A DNA stretch of 64,000 bases from Aureispira sp. CCB-QB1 (GTDB lineage Bacteria > Bacteroidota > Bacteroidia > Chitinophagales > Saprospiraceae), in contig NZ_JHBV01000004.1 of the NCBI RefSeq assembly GCF_000724545.1, forward strand, positions 1 to 64,000. The letters are read 5' to 3'. Numbering within the stretch: position 1 is the first letter of the stretch; every line of letters starts with the position of its first letter. A program made the position numbers and the translations under genes. Positions 9,703 through 18,722 of the stretch are shown in pieces. The notes beneath the pieces are model-generated. The model was not told the DNA's origin and made no database searches. It saw only the letters and a list, made by a program, of their open reading frames with translations.

Positions 9703-9813
9703 TAGTTCGTTGACTACTTTGCGAGCGCTTTGTTACTCCCTATAGTCGTGAGTTCGCTGCGCTCGGTTCGCTTTTAGTTCGCTGCGCTGCGACTGCGTGG
9801 TTTCAACGAACTA
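9703..9813. repeat. Intergenic repeat element, copy A (11-bp inverted ends)
   Basis: TAGTTCGTTGA (9703-9713) and its exact reverse complement TCAACGAACTA (9803-9813) bound a GC-richer 111-bp block that stands out from its surroundings. Inside, AGTTCGCTGCGCT occurs twice (9751-9763, 9776-9788). The stretch starting TAGTCGTGA at 9743 matches 17 of 21 bases, all differences transitions, with the equivalent position of copy B (22821). This looks like a small non-autonomous dispersed repeat. Confidence 0.7.
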
Positions 9814-9865
9814 TTGTAATAGAGTATTAGAAGATAAACCACGAAGTACTAAAACAACGTAATAC

Positions 9866-11380
9866 ATGAAAAAAGAATTAGAAGCTTTTGTAGTAGAATG
9901 CCAAACCTACATCAAAGAATTTCAGAAAAAAGCAAATTACACCCAACAGCAGAAAGATTATTTTGATGTCATTCAGAGCTTGATAAAAACATTGACCAAA
10001 CATCAAAAAAAGCAAAAATTTGATCGGCAATTTGTAGAAGTTACAATTCCAGCTTATGAAGAAGGATTAACATTTTCTATTTCAGGACCAGAATCGACAG
10101 GTTATCATCAGCATCCCTGTGATGAAGTAGAATTTAAAAAAGGCATATATTCAAGAATATTATTACTAAACAATGCCTCCTCAGGGGAATATAGCGTTAC
10201 AATTCACAACAATCATTTTAAAATGCTTGGGAAAAAGTCTTTTGTGAAAAAAGCAGGAACGCAAGTAGTTTTGAGAATTAGAGCCGAAAACTTATCTAAA
10301 AAATACGAAGAAGTTCATTTGGATATGAATGTGTATATGAAAGAAGTACATTCTTTGACCATTATTTCTTCTTCTAATAAAGAGGTGAAACGGATGGATA
10401 ACCTCAACTTGTTAAAGGGAAAGTCTGTCAATTTTAAATTGGATCGATCAAATCCATCGGATACCTATAAGGTCGTTGTGAAAGGGCTTTCTTATGATGA
10501 TAAGTTGTTGACTAAGGTTGATTTTGGACAAATTACAGAAGGCAAGTTCTTAACTATTACGGTTGCCAATCTTAATGCTCCCGCTCCCTCATCCAAAAAT
10601 CATTACGATTTTAAAGTCAATGCAGAATTTGAGGTCAAAACAATTAGTATTGTCGAAAAGGGAAATTCTAAAAATGAAATTGCTTCAGCTTCTTATTTGG
10701 CATTAAAAAGCGACACAAATCTCTTGAATCATTCTACCGAGGGACCAATAGAAGGCGTCTTTTATTTATTGGAAGTGCAAGGAGTTGATGATAAGGATGT
10801 CATCTATTTTGACATTCCTTCCTTGACCTCTTCTAGTAAGGTAAATGTAAATGTGGCTATTGTAGCTGATCTCGTAAAAAAGTTGGATTGGGATAAAGAT
10901 GTGAAAGAAGTAATTGAAAAGTTATACAATGATGAATGGATTTCACATGGGAGAAAGTACTTTAATAGAAAAGCTAAAGCTTATTTAAACAGCAATGGTA
11001 GTTCTAGCTTTGGTGATATGCTTAATTTAGGTTTGGCTGGAACGCTATTATATAGCGGAATGGCTCCATTTTCTGCCTTTACATTGATTTCTTTAAACAT
11101 TCTTAAAAAGGCGCTGAATGATGCAGTCCGAGCAGAGAAAGAAATGCAATTAAATAGAATAGAAGATTCTGTTGACAAAATATTTGATGCTCAGATGAGA
11201 GATTTTAGAGAAGGTAAATCTATAAAAGTTGTTAGCGAAATTAAGAAAGGTTTGTACAAAAAGTATGGCGGTATTTTTATGACAACGGCTGAAATTAGGG
11301 ATTGTATTAAATCAAATAATACACAAATTATACATTCTAGTAAAATCGAAAAGACAATAGATGACTGTTTTAAAAAGTAA
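9866..11380 (+). CDS. Unknown 504-residue protein, effector-like layout
   Basis: No family recognised. Residues 1-50 are helical and lysine-rich. Residues about 55-330 are beta-rich, probably two or three sandwich-like domains (for example FSISGPESTGYH and KSVNFKLDRSNPSDTYKVVV). Residues 385-413 form a single hydrophobic glycine/alanine-rich stretch (LGLAGTLLYSGMAPFSAF), followed by a charged helical C-terminus. There is no signal peptide or T9SS domain, so if it leaves the cell it does so by another route. Its last 20 nt overlap the start of a lipoprotein gene, implying cotranscription and possible functional pairing. A pore-forming or injected effector is one guess; a structural protein is another. 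Confidence 0.6.
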   Translation: MKKELEAFVVECQTYIKEFQKKANYTQQQKDYFDVIQSLIKTLTKHQKKQKFDRQFVEVTIPAYEEGLTFSISGPESTGYHQHPCDEVEFKKGIYSRILLLNNASSGEYSVTIHNNHFKMLGKKSFVKKAGTQVVLRIRAENLSKKYEEVHLDMNVYMKEVHSLTIISSSNKEVKRMDNLNLLKGKSVNFKLDRSNPSDTYKVVVKGLSYDDKLLTKVDFGQITEGKFLTITVANLNAPAPSSKNHYDFKVNAEFEVKTISIVEKGNSKNEIASASYLALKSDTNLLNHSTEGPIEGVFYLLEVQGVDDKDVIYFDIPSLTSSSKVNVNVAIVADLVKKLDWDKDVKEVIEKLYNDEWISHGRKYFNRKAKAYLNSNGSSSFGDMLNLGLAGTLLYSGMAPFSAFTLISLNILKKALNDAVRAEKEMQLNRIEDSVDKIFDAQMRDFREGKSIKVVSEIKKGLYKKYGGIFMTTAEIRDCIKSNNTQIIHSSKIEKTIDDCFKK

Positions 11381-13016
11381 TCAAAAAATAGGGCGTTTGG
11401 GGCTTTTACTTTTTTGTTGTATTCTATTGGGGTGCAAAAATAAAAAAGAGAAGGTCTCAATGCCAATCTATACTGGTTTTGAATCAATCAAACAGGTACA
11501 AGATATTTTCATTTTTAAAAAAGATGATAAGTATGGTTTGGCAAACGCTTCTTCTAAAGTGGTCGTTCTTGAACCAGTGTATAGTGCCATGGAGGTTTTG
11601 ATTACAGAAGAAAAACACCCGACTCAAGGTTTGGAGTTGCCAATTACCTTAGTTAAGTGCCAAAAAGAGGGGAAGTGGGCAGTAGGCACTTTGGGAGGGG
11701 ATTTATTGTTTGACTATGATGCTATTTTGTTAGAAAAGAAAAATACAATCCCTTGTCAAAAAGGGGGCAAATGGGGAACATTGTCTTTTTGGGGGGCGAC
11801 AATGCTTCCTTGTATTTATGACAGTTTAGATGTTTTGGAAAATGGAGTGGGGGTGCAATCCAATGGAAAATGGGGCGTTGTCAACTTTCAAAATGAACAA
11901 GTACTGCCAACAAAGTATGATAAGGTTTGGACATTAGATACAGCTACTTACATGGTACTTCATGGAGGTCGTTATCAGTTGATGAAAAAAGACAGTGTTT
12001 TTTCTGAATTCAAAGGGAGAGATTTATTGATTTTGAACGAAAATTTATTTGTTTTTGAGACAGAAGGAGGAGTAACTAAATTAATGAATCGTGAGGGAGA
12101 TACTATTTTGACCAATAAAGGAGATTTGGACTTTAAACAACTGGCAGATAATAATACCTTAATAAAGATCAATAACAAGTGGGGAGGGCTATCTGCTAAC
12201 GGGACAAAATGGATTCTGCCAATCTATGATTCTATTCAAACTATAAATAATACTTACTTTGGATTGAAAGATGGGGAATGGGGATTTATTATCAACGATT
12301 CTTTTGTTGTTGATCATTATGGTTTTATGGAAAATGAAATGAAAGCCGCTAAGATTCCTGATAGTCTATTCGTGGTGCCAAATGGTTTACTGTCCGTTAA
12401 TGCCAATAGTGATAATAGATGGGGAGGATATCGTTCAAAGGTTGGTTTACTAGATTTAGTTTCGTATGATTGGGCGTTTCCTCCCTTATTGGAAGCAGTT
12501 CAAGCATTCCAAGAAGAAAAAGTCTATGCATTGGTTTATAACTATACCGCTAAGATTGACAACCAAGAGGGAATTTTAAGACCTGCTTTAAGTTCTGCTC
12601 CTTATTATTATCATTTTATCCCTAAAGAGTATCACGTTTCTAACCCCATACTGGCATCAACGAGTTGTTTGGGACTTCAAGAGAATGCTAAGTTCTTTTT
12701 GCTTGATAAGCATGGGAAAAAACTATCCGAACCGATATACAATGGGGTTGGGTTTAGTATAAACGATAAAGGGTATATGGCTTTGCTGAAGGGCGATAAG
12801 TGGGGATGTATGGATGCTAAAGGAAATGAGATTTTAGGTTTTGAATATGAAAAGATACAGATCCTACCAAATGGTATAATCGAATGTATAACAGCAAATA
12901 ATCAGGTGAAATATTGGTACGAAGGCAAAGAGTTGCCTTCTTTGGTTGGAGATTATTTTGCAACAATAGGAATAGAAAAAACTAGAACAGCGCAAAGACA
13001 TGTATCAAAATTCTAA
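11361..13016 (+). CDS. WG-repeat lipoprotein
   Basis: The N-terminus ends in the lipobox LLGC with C25 as the lipidated residue, so the protein sits on a membrane facing the periplasm or cell surface. The rest is made of WG repeats, units of about 45-50 residues of the form 'KWG(V/T/G)...G...LP..YD'. Examples are KWGTLSFWGATMLPCIYD, KWGVVNFQNEQVLPTKYD and KWGCMDAKGNEILGFEYE. Such repeats form beta-propeller-like binding surfaces. The start overlaps the preceding unknown gene by 20 nt in another frame, so the two are likely translationally coupled. A role as partner or immunity protein of that gene product is plausible but not shown. It converges with rtcB, 15 nt away. Confidence 0.85.
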   Translation: MTVLKSNQKIGRLGLLLFCCILLGCKNKKEKVSMPIYTGFESIKQVQDIFIFKKDDKYGLANASSKVVVLEPVYSAMEVLITEEKHPTQGLELPITLVKCQKEGKWAVGTLGGDLLFDYDAILLEKKNTIPCQKGGKWGTLSFWGATMLPCIYDSLDVLENGVGVQSNGKWGVVNFQNEQVLPTKYDKVWTLDTATYMVLHGGRYQLMKKDSVFSEFKGRDLLILNENLFVFETEGGVTKLMNREGDTILTNKGDLDFKQLADNNTLIKINNKWGGLSANGTKWILPIYDSIQTINNTYFGLKDGEWGFIINDSFVVDHYGFMENEMKAAKIPDSLFVVPNGLLSVNANSDNRWGGYRSKVGLLDLVSYDWAFPPLLEAVQAFQEEKVYALVYNYTAKIDNQEGILRPALSSAPYYYHFIPKEYHVSNPILASTSCLGLQENAKFFLLDKHGKKLSEPIYNGVGFSINDKGYMALLKGDKWGCMDAKGNEILGFEYEKIQILPNGIIECITANNQVKYWYEGKELPSLVGDYFATIGIEKTRTAQRHVSKF

Positions 13017-13031
13017 AAATGATGTTATGTT

Positions 13032-14432
13032 TTATTTTCCTGAATCCATGCGAACGATTTTAGGATAAAATGGAGCAACAATATCTACTAGTTCTTGTTG
13101 TGCTTGCATGACTGTATGAATGTCTTTGTAAGCGAAAGGGGCTTCATCTAATCTCGCACCAATTAATTCTACTTGGTTGCTTTTTAAAACTTCTCGGAGC
13201 ATTTTTTTAGTGAAGGACTCTTTGGCTTTTCGTCTAGAAAAAGCGCGACCAGCACCATGAGAAGCCGAGTTGATGGATTGCGGATTGCCTAACCCTCGAA
13301 CAATAAAAGCAGGAGCAGTCATAGAGCCAGGAATAATACCCCAAGCGCCTTTGTGTGCGGGGGTAGCTCCTTTCCGATGTACAAAAACCGCAGAGCCATC
13401 TGCTAGTTGTTCCTTCCAGGCAAAGTTATGATGGTTTTCAATTTGATGCAATTGTTTGATACCTAATGCTTTTTGAATGCGACGATGAATATGATGGTGG
13501 CATGCAGAAGCATAGTCACCAGCCAGATTCATGGCAATCCAATACTCTTGTCCTTCTTGTTCATTCATATGCAACCATGATAAATGAGCCGTAGACTTAG
13601 GCAAATTGCGTTTTTTCATAGCAATATTGGTATAAGTATTGGCTATTTTAGCACCCAAACCTCTTGAACCTGAATGGCTCAACAAGGCTAGATAGTTGCC
13701 AATTGGCAAATTCAAGTCATTATTCGCTTCCTTAATTTCAACCCAACCAAATTCCACAAAATGATTGCCCCCACCAGAAGAACCAATTTGTTGATAAGCT
13801 TTGTCAATTAAAGAACGCAACAAACCGATTTCTTTAAATTCAGATCGATCAAAAATAGCATCGTTTCTCTTGTTGTCATCAAACGTAGTTTTACCAAATC
13901 TAGAATTGTCTTGAATAATTCTTTTTAACTGAGAGGTATTGTCCTTGATATAACTCCCTTGAGCATCAAAGATACTCAAACACATTCGACAACCAATATC
14001 AACCCCAACTCCGTAAGGAATAATAGCATCTTTAGTAGCCAAAACGCCACCAATAGGCAATCCATAACCATAATGCGCATCTGGCATTAAAGCACCATCG
14101 GCTGTAATAGGAAGGCTCATGGCTTGTTTCATTTGCTCTTTGGCACTCTCGTCGATTCCATTAGCACCATAAATAGTAAAAGGCTTATCAGAAAAAGCAT
14201 AGTTTTCGACTTTTGCTTGTTCGTCCAATAGCTTGATGGCTACAGGTCCTAAGACAGTATGTTGCGTATAATCCTTGGGTTGCTGTGCGACTTGTTGAAG
14301 CAACTCCAATTTTTCTTTTTTGGAAGTATGCTTATAACCTTTGCCAACAAGTAACATTGCCAAACTTCTAATAGCAGTATCTTGGTAACCTATAGCTACT
14401 AAATCTTTTCCTCTAAGTTTTTCTTTTTTCAT
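13032..14432 (-). CDS. rtcB: RNA-splicing ligase RtcB family protein
   Basis: RtcB ligases join RNA ends carrying 2',3'-cyclic phosphate or 3'-phosphate to 5'-OH, using GTP and Mn2+. The metal and active-site pieces are visible: D145 and C148 in GVGVDIGCRMC, GGGNHFVEF, the LLSHSGSRGLG histidine, the NHHNFAW pair, VFVHRKGATPA, and H392 in SASHGAGRAFSR, the residue that becomes guanylylated. Length (466) is slightly above the E. coli protein (408), with an extra N-terminal segment of about 50 residues. No rtcA or archease gene is adjacent. It is convergent with the WG lipoprotein and separated from the next minus-strand operon by 167 nt. Confidence 0.93.
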   Translation of the reverse strand: MKKEKLRGKDLVAIGYQDTAIRSLAMLLVGKGYKHTSKKEKLELLQQVAQQPKDYTQHTVLGPVAIKLLDEQAKVENYAFSDKPFTIYGANGIDESAKEQMKQAMSLPITADGALMPDAHYGYGLPIGGVLATKDAIIPYGVGVDIGCRMCLSIFDAQGSYIKDNTSQLKRIIQDNSRFGKTTFDDNKRNDAIFDRSEFKEIGLLRSLIDKAYQQIGSSGGGNHFVEFGWVEIKEANNDLNLPIGNYLALLSHSGSRGLGAKIANTYTNIAMKKRNLPKSTAHLSWLHMNEQEGQEYWIAMNLAGDYASACHHHIHRRIQKALGIKQLHQIENHHNFAWKEQLADGSAVFVHRKGATPAHKGAWGIIPGSMTAPAFIVRGLGNPQSINSASHGAGRAFSRRKAKESFTKKMLREVLKSNQVELIGARLDEAPFAYKDIHTVMQAQQELVDIVAPFYPKIVRMDSGK

Positions 14433-14599
14433 AACCTGTAATTCCTTGACAATATCGTGTTGGTTAAAACAACTACCACACTATAAATGCCATAACTATC
14501 TTTATATAAGATAGAATGGTTTTAAAATAGAAGTGTACGTTTTGCATTGATTATCTAAACTCTATCTTGCTGTACTAAGTTCCAAAAAGTCAATTTATT

Positions 14600-15124
14600 T
14601 TAAGGATTGGCAATAGGCGGAGGGAGATGCACACCTTGTTGTTCTAGAAAAGTGTGGACTTCTACTAATATTCGAGCAGCTTCTTTGGGGAATTCAATAG
14701 TAATTGGGACAGGTTCAGTTACTCGATTATTGTACAGATGAAAGACCAAAAAATCATTGTTAGTAGATAAATGAACTTTATTAATGGCCCTTATGGGATG
14801 TGTAATTTGGGTATAACCTAGATGATAAAATTTATAAGTAAGTTCTTGGTCGGTTAGAGATAAAAAACAGTCTGTTCCGATGGGGACACTAAGTATTGTT
14901 TTGTATAGAAGATAACAGAAGGGAAGATTAGCATAGAAAGCACCATGAAGAAAATATTTCAATGAAATCAATTTAAGACTAAAATAGAGTGCAATCCAAA
15001 TTACAGTTAATAAAAAAAAGCCCAATGTCAGAAGCCAACCTGTACGCTTATTGGTACAGACGATACTAAAAGAACTATCGTCCTGATATGTTTCGATGTC
15101 TGAATTCCAGTGTCTAGTCTTCAT
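14600..15124 (-). CDS. Two-helix membrane protein with PH-like C-terminal domain
   Basis: Unrecognised 174-residue protein. Two hydrophobic helices (about residues 30-53 and 60-79) are followed by a soluble beta-rich domain (LSLTDQELTYKFYHLGYT to the helix ILVEVHTFLEQQ). The order of strands and final helix resembles bacterial PH-like (bPH/DUF304-type) domains, but this is only a visual impression. It is the last gene of a four-gene minus-strand operon and overlaps the preceding gene by 11 nt. That gene has the same two-helix-plus-strands layout, so the two may be distant paralogues or subunits of one membrane complex. A role as immunity protein for the upstream effector-like genes is conceivable. 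Confidence 0.6.
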   Translation of the reverse strand: MKTRHWNSDIETYQDDSSFSIVCTNKRTGWLLTLGFFLLTVIWIALYFSLKLISLKYFLHGAFYANLPFCYLLYKTILSVPIGTDCFLSLTDQELTYKFYHLGYTQITHPIRAINKVHLSTNNDFLVFHLYNNRVTEPVPITIEFPKEAARILVEVHTFLEQQGVHLPPPIANP

Positions 15125-15650
15125 GCTTGAGTTTGGATGCGTTGGTTGTTTGTTTCTTATTATAAGGAATATTATAAAATTGGGGGATGGAGCCAGTATA
15201 CATATAGGCAGGGAGTATTAATACTTGGTTGATCTTGTCTAAATGAGGTACCTTATGTTCTTCAGAAAAAAAGATTTTTTGTATAGGAGATTCCCATCTT
15301 ATTACGTTGAGCGGTTTGCGTTTCTGCTTGGGATAAAAAGTAATTTGACGAAGTTCCAATTTAATTTGTCGATACCCTATGATATACTCTTTAATAAAAA
15401 GACCGATAAAAAGAAAAAATCCACAGGTTAGCCAAAAGTGCAAAACATAGGGTGTGATGTAAATGTTTATCCAAATTAGTTTATCTAGAAATGCTACAGA
15501 GGAATATATTTCTTTTATTAAGAGTATTGATATACATGATGTTATGTACATTCCGAATCCTAGAGCTCCCATATAAAATGGAAATGCATCCCAGATTGGG
15601 CGATACGATAGAGTAATAATAGTATGTGGTTGCCAATTCTCTGTGCTCAT
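15114..15650 (-). CDS. Two-helix membrane protein, twin of its neighbour
   Basis: Unrecognised 178-residue protein with hydrophobic segments at about residues 25-48 and 66-88. A basic soluble part follows (RQIKLELRQITFYPKQKRK) with beta-strand character. Layout and size match the gene it overlaps downstream by 11 nt. It starts 8 nt after the stop of the 585-residue gene, so the operon order is 305 aa, 585 aa, membrane protein, membrane protein. Function unknown. Tight coupling to the 585-residue gene suggests the two membrane proteins act with or against that product. Confidence 0.6.
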   Translation of the reverse strand: MSTENWQPHTIITLSYRPIWDAFPFYMGALGFGMYITSCISILLIKEIYSSVAFLDKLIWINIYITPYVLHFWLTCGFFLFIGLFIKEYIIGYRQIKLELRQITFYPKQKRKPLNVIRWESPIQKIFFSEEHKVPHLDKINQVLILPAYMYTGSIPQFYNIPYNKKQTTNASKLKHED

Positions 15651-15658
15651 AAATACAC

Positions 15659-17416
15659 TTAGCTTTTCATATACCGATCAAATCGCTTGAACCACTGCCC
15701 AAACGTACTTTTCTCCATACTACTTCCAAAGGCAATAAAATAATCTTCCCAAGTATTGGCATCAATGCTGTTGAACCAAACTACAAAGTCATAAATAAAA
15801 GTTCCAACTTCAATAACCGTCAAGATCGCATTGACACCAGGCATTAACCGAGCCAAAGGCTTCGCATATTTTAGTGCTTTGGTCAACTTGCTAACTGGAC
15901 CGGCTACTTTTTTATAGACCTTTTCGGCTGTTTCATTCAATAAATCAGCGGCCTTATTTTTAATAGATTTATCCTTCCAATTATGATCTTCTAGTAGTTC
16001 ATACGCCTCTTGCGCCGTATTTTGGAATTCACCAGCTGCTTTTTTTAGTCGGTCTAAATCCTTTTTGTCAACCGCATCTGCTAATTGATCTGCCTTTTTT
16101 ACTAAATCTTTATTTTTTTCTTGAATTTGACGAAGTCTCTTATTGTCTTTTTCCAAGGAAGGCTTGTCCACATCATCAGGTGTGGGGGACGTTTTTTTAC
16201 CATCTACTTTAGGCTTAGCTTTAGGAGGATTGATGGTAACATTAAAGCCAATGCTAATACTAATATTACAGGCTGCAAAATCAACACCAGGGAAATTAAA
16301 GTCACTACCAAGACTATCCATTAATTTGACACAATTGATAGCTCCTTGAAAGCGGATCGAAATAGGATTAAATTTGGAACGATTTTTTATTTTTTGAACC
16401 GTACCAGTTTTCTTTTCATTTCCATTTTCATCTATTGTTACATCACTCTCTGATAGACCTGGGGTAAAGCTATATTTGGCAACATCTGTTTTTAACGTTA
16501 ATAATACAAACCCCAAATCCAAGGTAAGCCCTTTGCTAAATAATGTAGTAGAACCAGCGCCCATAGATGGCATTTTGGAGCGAAGCATTTTGAGGTTGAT
16601 ACTGCTTTTTAGAACCTGTTCAAAATCAACAATAAAACCATTTAGAAATTTTTCTTGATTGGTAATTGTAATAGGATCAATTAAGGCAAGTTTGCCACTA
16701 ATCTGACCTTTTCCTCCAGTAAAATTAACGTATTTTCCATTAAAATGATCTGGAATTAAGGGAAATTCATAAACATCTATTTTGAGTTGGCTAGGAGCTG
16801 TTTTGATATCATTAGCTGAATCAAGCCATGATTTTTTGCCTTTGAAAATTTTATCAAAAGAAACGTGTAAATTATTGGCCTTAGTACTCCAACCATTAGC
16901 AGAAAGGACTTTTATTTCTTTTAACAAAGCCTCTTTCGCAGAATTTTGATAAGCGGTTGCTAAAAGGTTGAGATCATATTTTCCCTTTCCAAATATTTTT
17001 TCCCATTCCCCCTGCATTCTACTATTAACAGTAACAGCAGAAACATTATCTACATTCGCCACATAGTATTTGTCAAAAACTTGAAGGACGTCCCATAACT
17101 TTTTACGGCTTAACCCATCGGCTACATAATTCTTAGCAACAACATCTGTCAATGCTTGACGAATATCAGCACTACAAGCAGAAGTATCAATAAGTTGGAA
17201 TAAATCATCGGCAGAATTAACAGGAACCGTATAGTCAGCCACCATTTCTTCTCCAAAACCAGCAGCATCTGCTTTTTGTTTGAGTTGAGTCGTGATGGTT
17301 TCTAATTGAGCCAGTTGAATTGCTTCTCCTTCCGATAAGGTATGGCCACTATTTTTGATTTTATGAATGCTGGCAAGCATTTCTTGATAAATAGCAATAA
17401 TTTTATACTTATTCAT
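15659..17416 (-). CDS. Unknown 585-residue protein with hydrophobic C-terminal segment
   Basis: No family recognised. Residues 1-200 are helical with a conserved-looking hydrophilic core; residues about 210-410 are beta-rich (KIDVYEFPLIPDHFNGKY, ITITNQEKFLNGFIVDFEQ). A lysine/proline linker (PPKAKPKVDGKKTSPTP) leads to a coiled-coil-like segment at about 430-500. One hydrophobic helix follows (LARLMPGVNAILTVIEVGTF, near 530-555). There is no signal peptide. A soluble protein with a late membrane-active helix next to two small membrane proteins is the layout seen in some toxin-immunity pairs, but nothing in the sequence proves it. It begins 53 nt after the preceding 305-residue gene. Confidence 0.6.
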   Translation of the reverse strand: MNKYKIIAIYQEMLASIHKIKNSGHTLSEGEAIQLAQLETITTQLKQKADAAGFGEEMVADYTVPVNSADDLFQLIDTSACSADIRQALTDVVAKNYVADGLSRKKLWDVLQVFDKYYVANVDNVSAVTVNSRMQGEWEKIFGKGKYDLNLLATAYQNSAKEALLKEIKVLSANGWSTKANNLHVSFDKIFKGKKSWLDSANDIKTAPSQLKIDVYEFPLIPDHFNGKYVNFTGGKGQISGKLALIDPITITNQEKFLNGFIVDFEQVLKSSINLKMLRSKMPSMGAGSTTLFSKGLTLDLGFVLLTLKTDVAKYSFTPGLSESDVTIDENGNEKKTGTVQKIKNRSKFNPISIRFQGAINCVKLMDSLGSDFNFPGVDFAACNISISIGFNVTINPPKAKPKVDGKKTSPTPDDVDKPSLEKDNKRLRQIQEKNKDLVKKADQLADAVDKKDLDRLKKAAGEFQNTAQEAYELLEDHNWKDKSIKNKAADLLNETAEKVYKKVAGPVSKLTKALKYAKPLARLMPGVNAILTVIEVGTFIYDFVVWFNSIDANTWEDYFIAFGSSMEKSTFGQWFKRFDRYMKS

Positions 17417-17469
17417 GGTAACCTAATTTAGGGATTACTTTTGACAATTTATGTTACAATAGACTTAGA

Positions 17470-18387
17470 TTACAACAAAGAATCTAAATATTTTAATGCT
17501 TTTTCTGCTTGTATTTTTAGCGAATTTAATTTCTCAAACTCTTTATCTAGTACGTGCAGTGATTTTTTGAGATCATCTGTTTGTTCTTGAGACGAGTCAG
17601 TATTATCTATCTCAATATCTACAACATTACTAGCCATCAAAGCTTGTTTGATTTTAGCTGCAATGCGTTTGAGTTTTGGATATTCTGAACGAACGGTTTG
17701 AATATCTTTTTGATACAGTGTTTGCGTTTTTTCATTTACTTCATCAAACTTATTCAAAAAACTTGCGGCACTTTTTAGGCAAACTTTGGCAATTTTAAAA
17801 TGTTGATTGGTGTAAGCACTATCCAAGGTTTCTTTATGACTAACCAAGGGCAAAACACGATCTTGCAAAACTTTTCTGGATTTAAGATAATTGTTTTTTA
17901 CCAACTTGATGGCTTGCGTATTATTTTCTGTATCGGCTAATTTTAACAACTCCGTTTCACCAACATTAACCTGATCTAAAGCGGCATCTAAAAAAGGAAG
18001 CTTTTTGTCGTGAAAATGTGGTGTTATAGCTGCTTTTGCCCACAACTTTTTACCTGCTTTAGAGATTCGGTCAGGCTTCCCTTTTCCTGCATTAATTGCA
18101 ATGTGCATTTTGGTACCACTGTCCGTTGTTTCAAAAAAACATTTCCCTTTGGCAAAGCCAACTTGAGCTTTATTCTTTTTAAAAAAGTTTGCCAAATCTC
18201 CCACAAAAGCTCCCATTAAAATAAGAGCCGATTCTTTGCCATCAGCAAATTTGTGGTTGCCACAAATAACAGCGTCCAATTCACCGAGTTTTGCAGCCCG
18301 CAAAATTTCTTTTTTTAGAAACTTAGCATAAGTTTCAAAATCCATCTCTAGAATTTCATGAATTTTCTTTTTGTGTTTGAATGGCAT
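17470..18387 (-). CDS. Unknown 305-residue protein with C-terminal coiled coil
   Basis: No family recognised. The first 125 residues appear globular with alternating strands and helices (AVICGNHKFADGKESALILM, MHIAINAGKGKPDRISKAGK). The remaining 180 are strongly helical and lysine/glutamate-rich, ending in a heptad-like pattern (LHVLDKEFEKLNSLKIQAEK). No signal peptide or membrane segment is seen, so it is cytoplasmic or delivered by a route without signal peptide. It is first gene of the four-gene operon running to 14600 and would be read from a promoter in 18388-18480. Adaptor, chaperone or effector roles are all possible. Confidence 0.6.
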   Translation of the reverse strand: MPFKHKKKIHEILEMDFETYAKFLKKEILRAAKLGELDAVICGNHKFADGKESALILMGAFVGDLANFFKKNKAQVGFAKGKCFFETTDSGTKMHIAINAGKGKPDRISKAGKKLWAKAAITPHFHDKKLPFLDAALDQVNVGETELLKLADTENNTQAIKLVKNNYLKSRKVLQDRVLPLVSHKETLDSAYTNQHFKIAKVCLKSAASFLNKFDEVNEKTQTLYQKDIQTVRSEYPKLKRIAAKIKQALMASNVVDIEIDNTDSSQEQTDDLKKSLHVLDKEFEKLNSLKIQAEKALKYLDSLL

Positions 18388-18722
18388 GGTTACTGTTTCA
18401 GAATTTTAAATTAATTTTAGCTAGAAAAACAAACAGCAATAATACAAAAAAATACCCAAAAAAGCAAGGGTTTTTCTTAATAGCCTTATTTAATTTATAG
18501 AGAATTGTATTATTCTATAGCGAGATAGTAGTTCCATAAAAAACAAAAGGATTAGGGATTTTTGGTTGGAAAAACAAAAAATCAAGGAAGTACTTGTTAT
18601 CTTTGATAAGTAATACCTTGGGAGATGCTTGGGCAAAAATAATTGGCGTTTTTTATAACATTGTTTTGTAGCACGTAGTAGCAGCGCCATTAACTACAAA
18701 CGAAACATACTAATTATCAATA
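18388..18722. other. Divergent intergenic region
   Basis: 335 nt between the minus-strand four-gene operon and the plus-strand DUF4258 lipoprotein gene. TATCTTTG (18598-18605) fits the TAnnTTTG -7 element for plus-strand transcription, but no -33 element lies at the usual spacing. No gene or repeat is seen. Confidence 0.4.
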
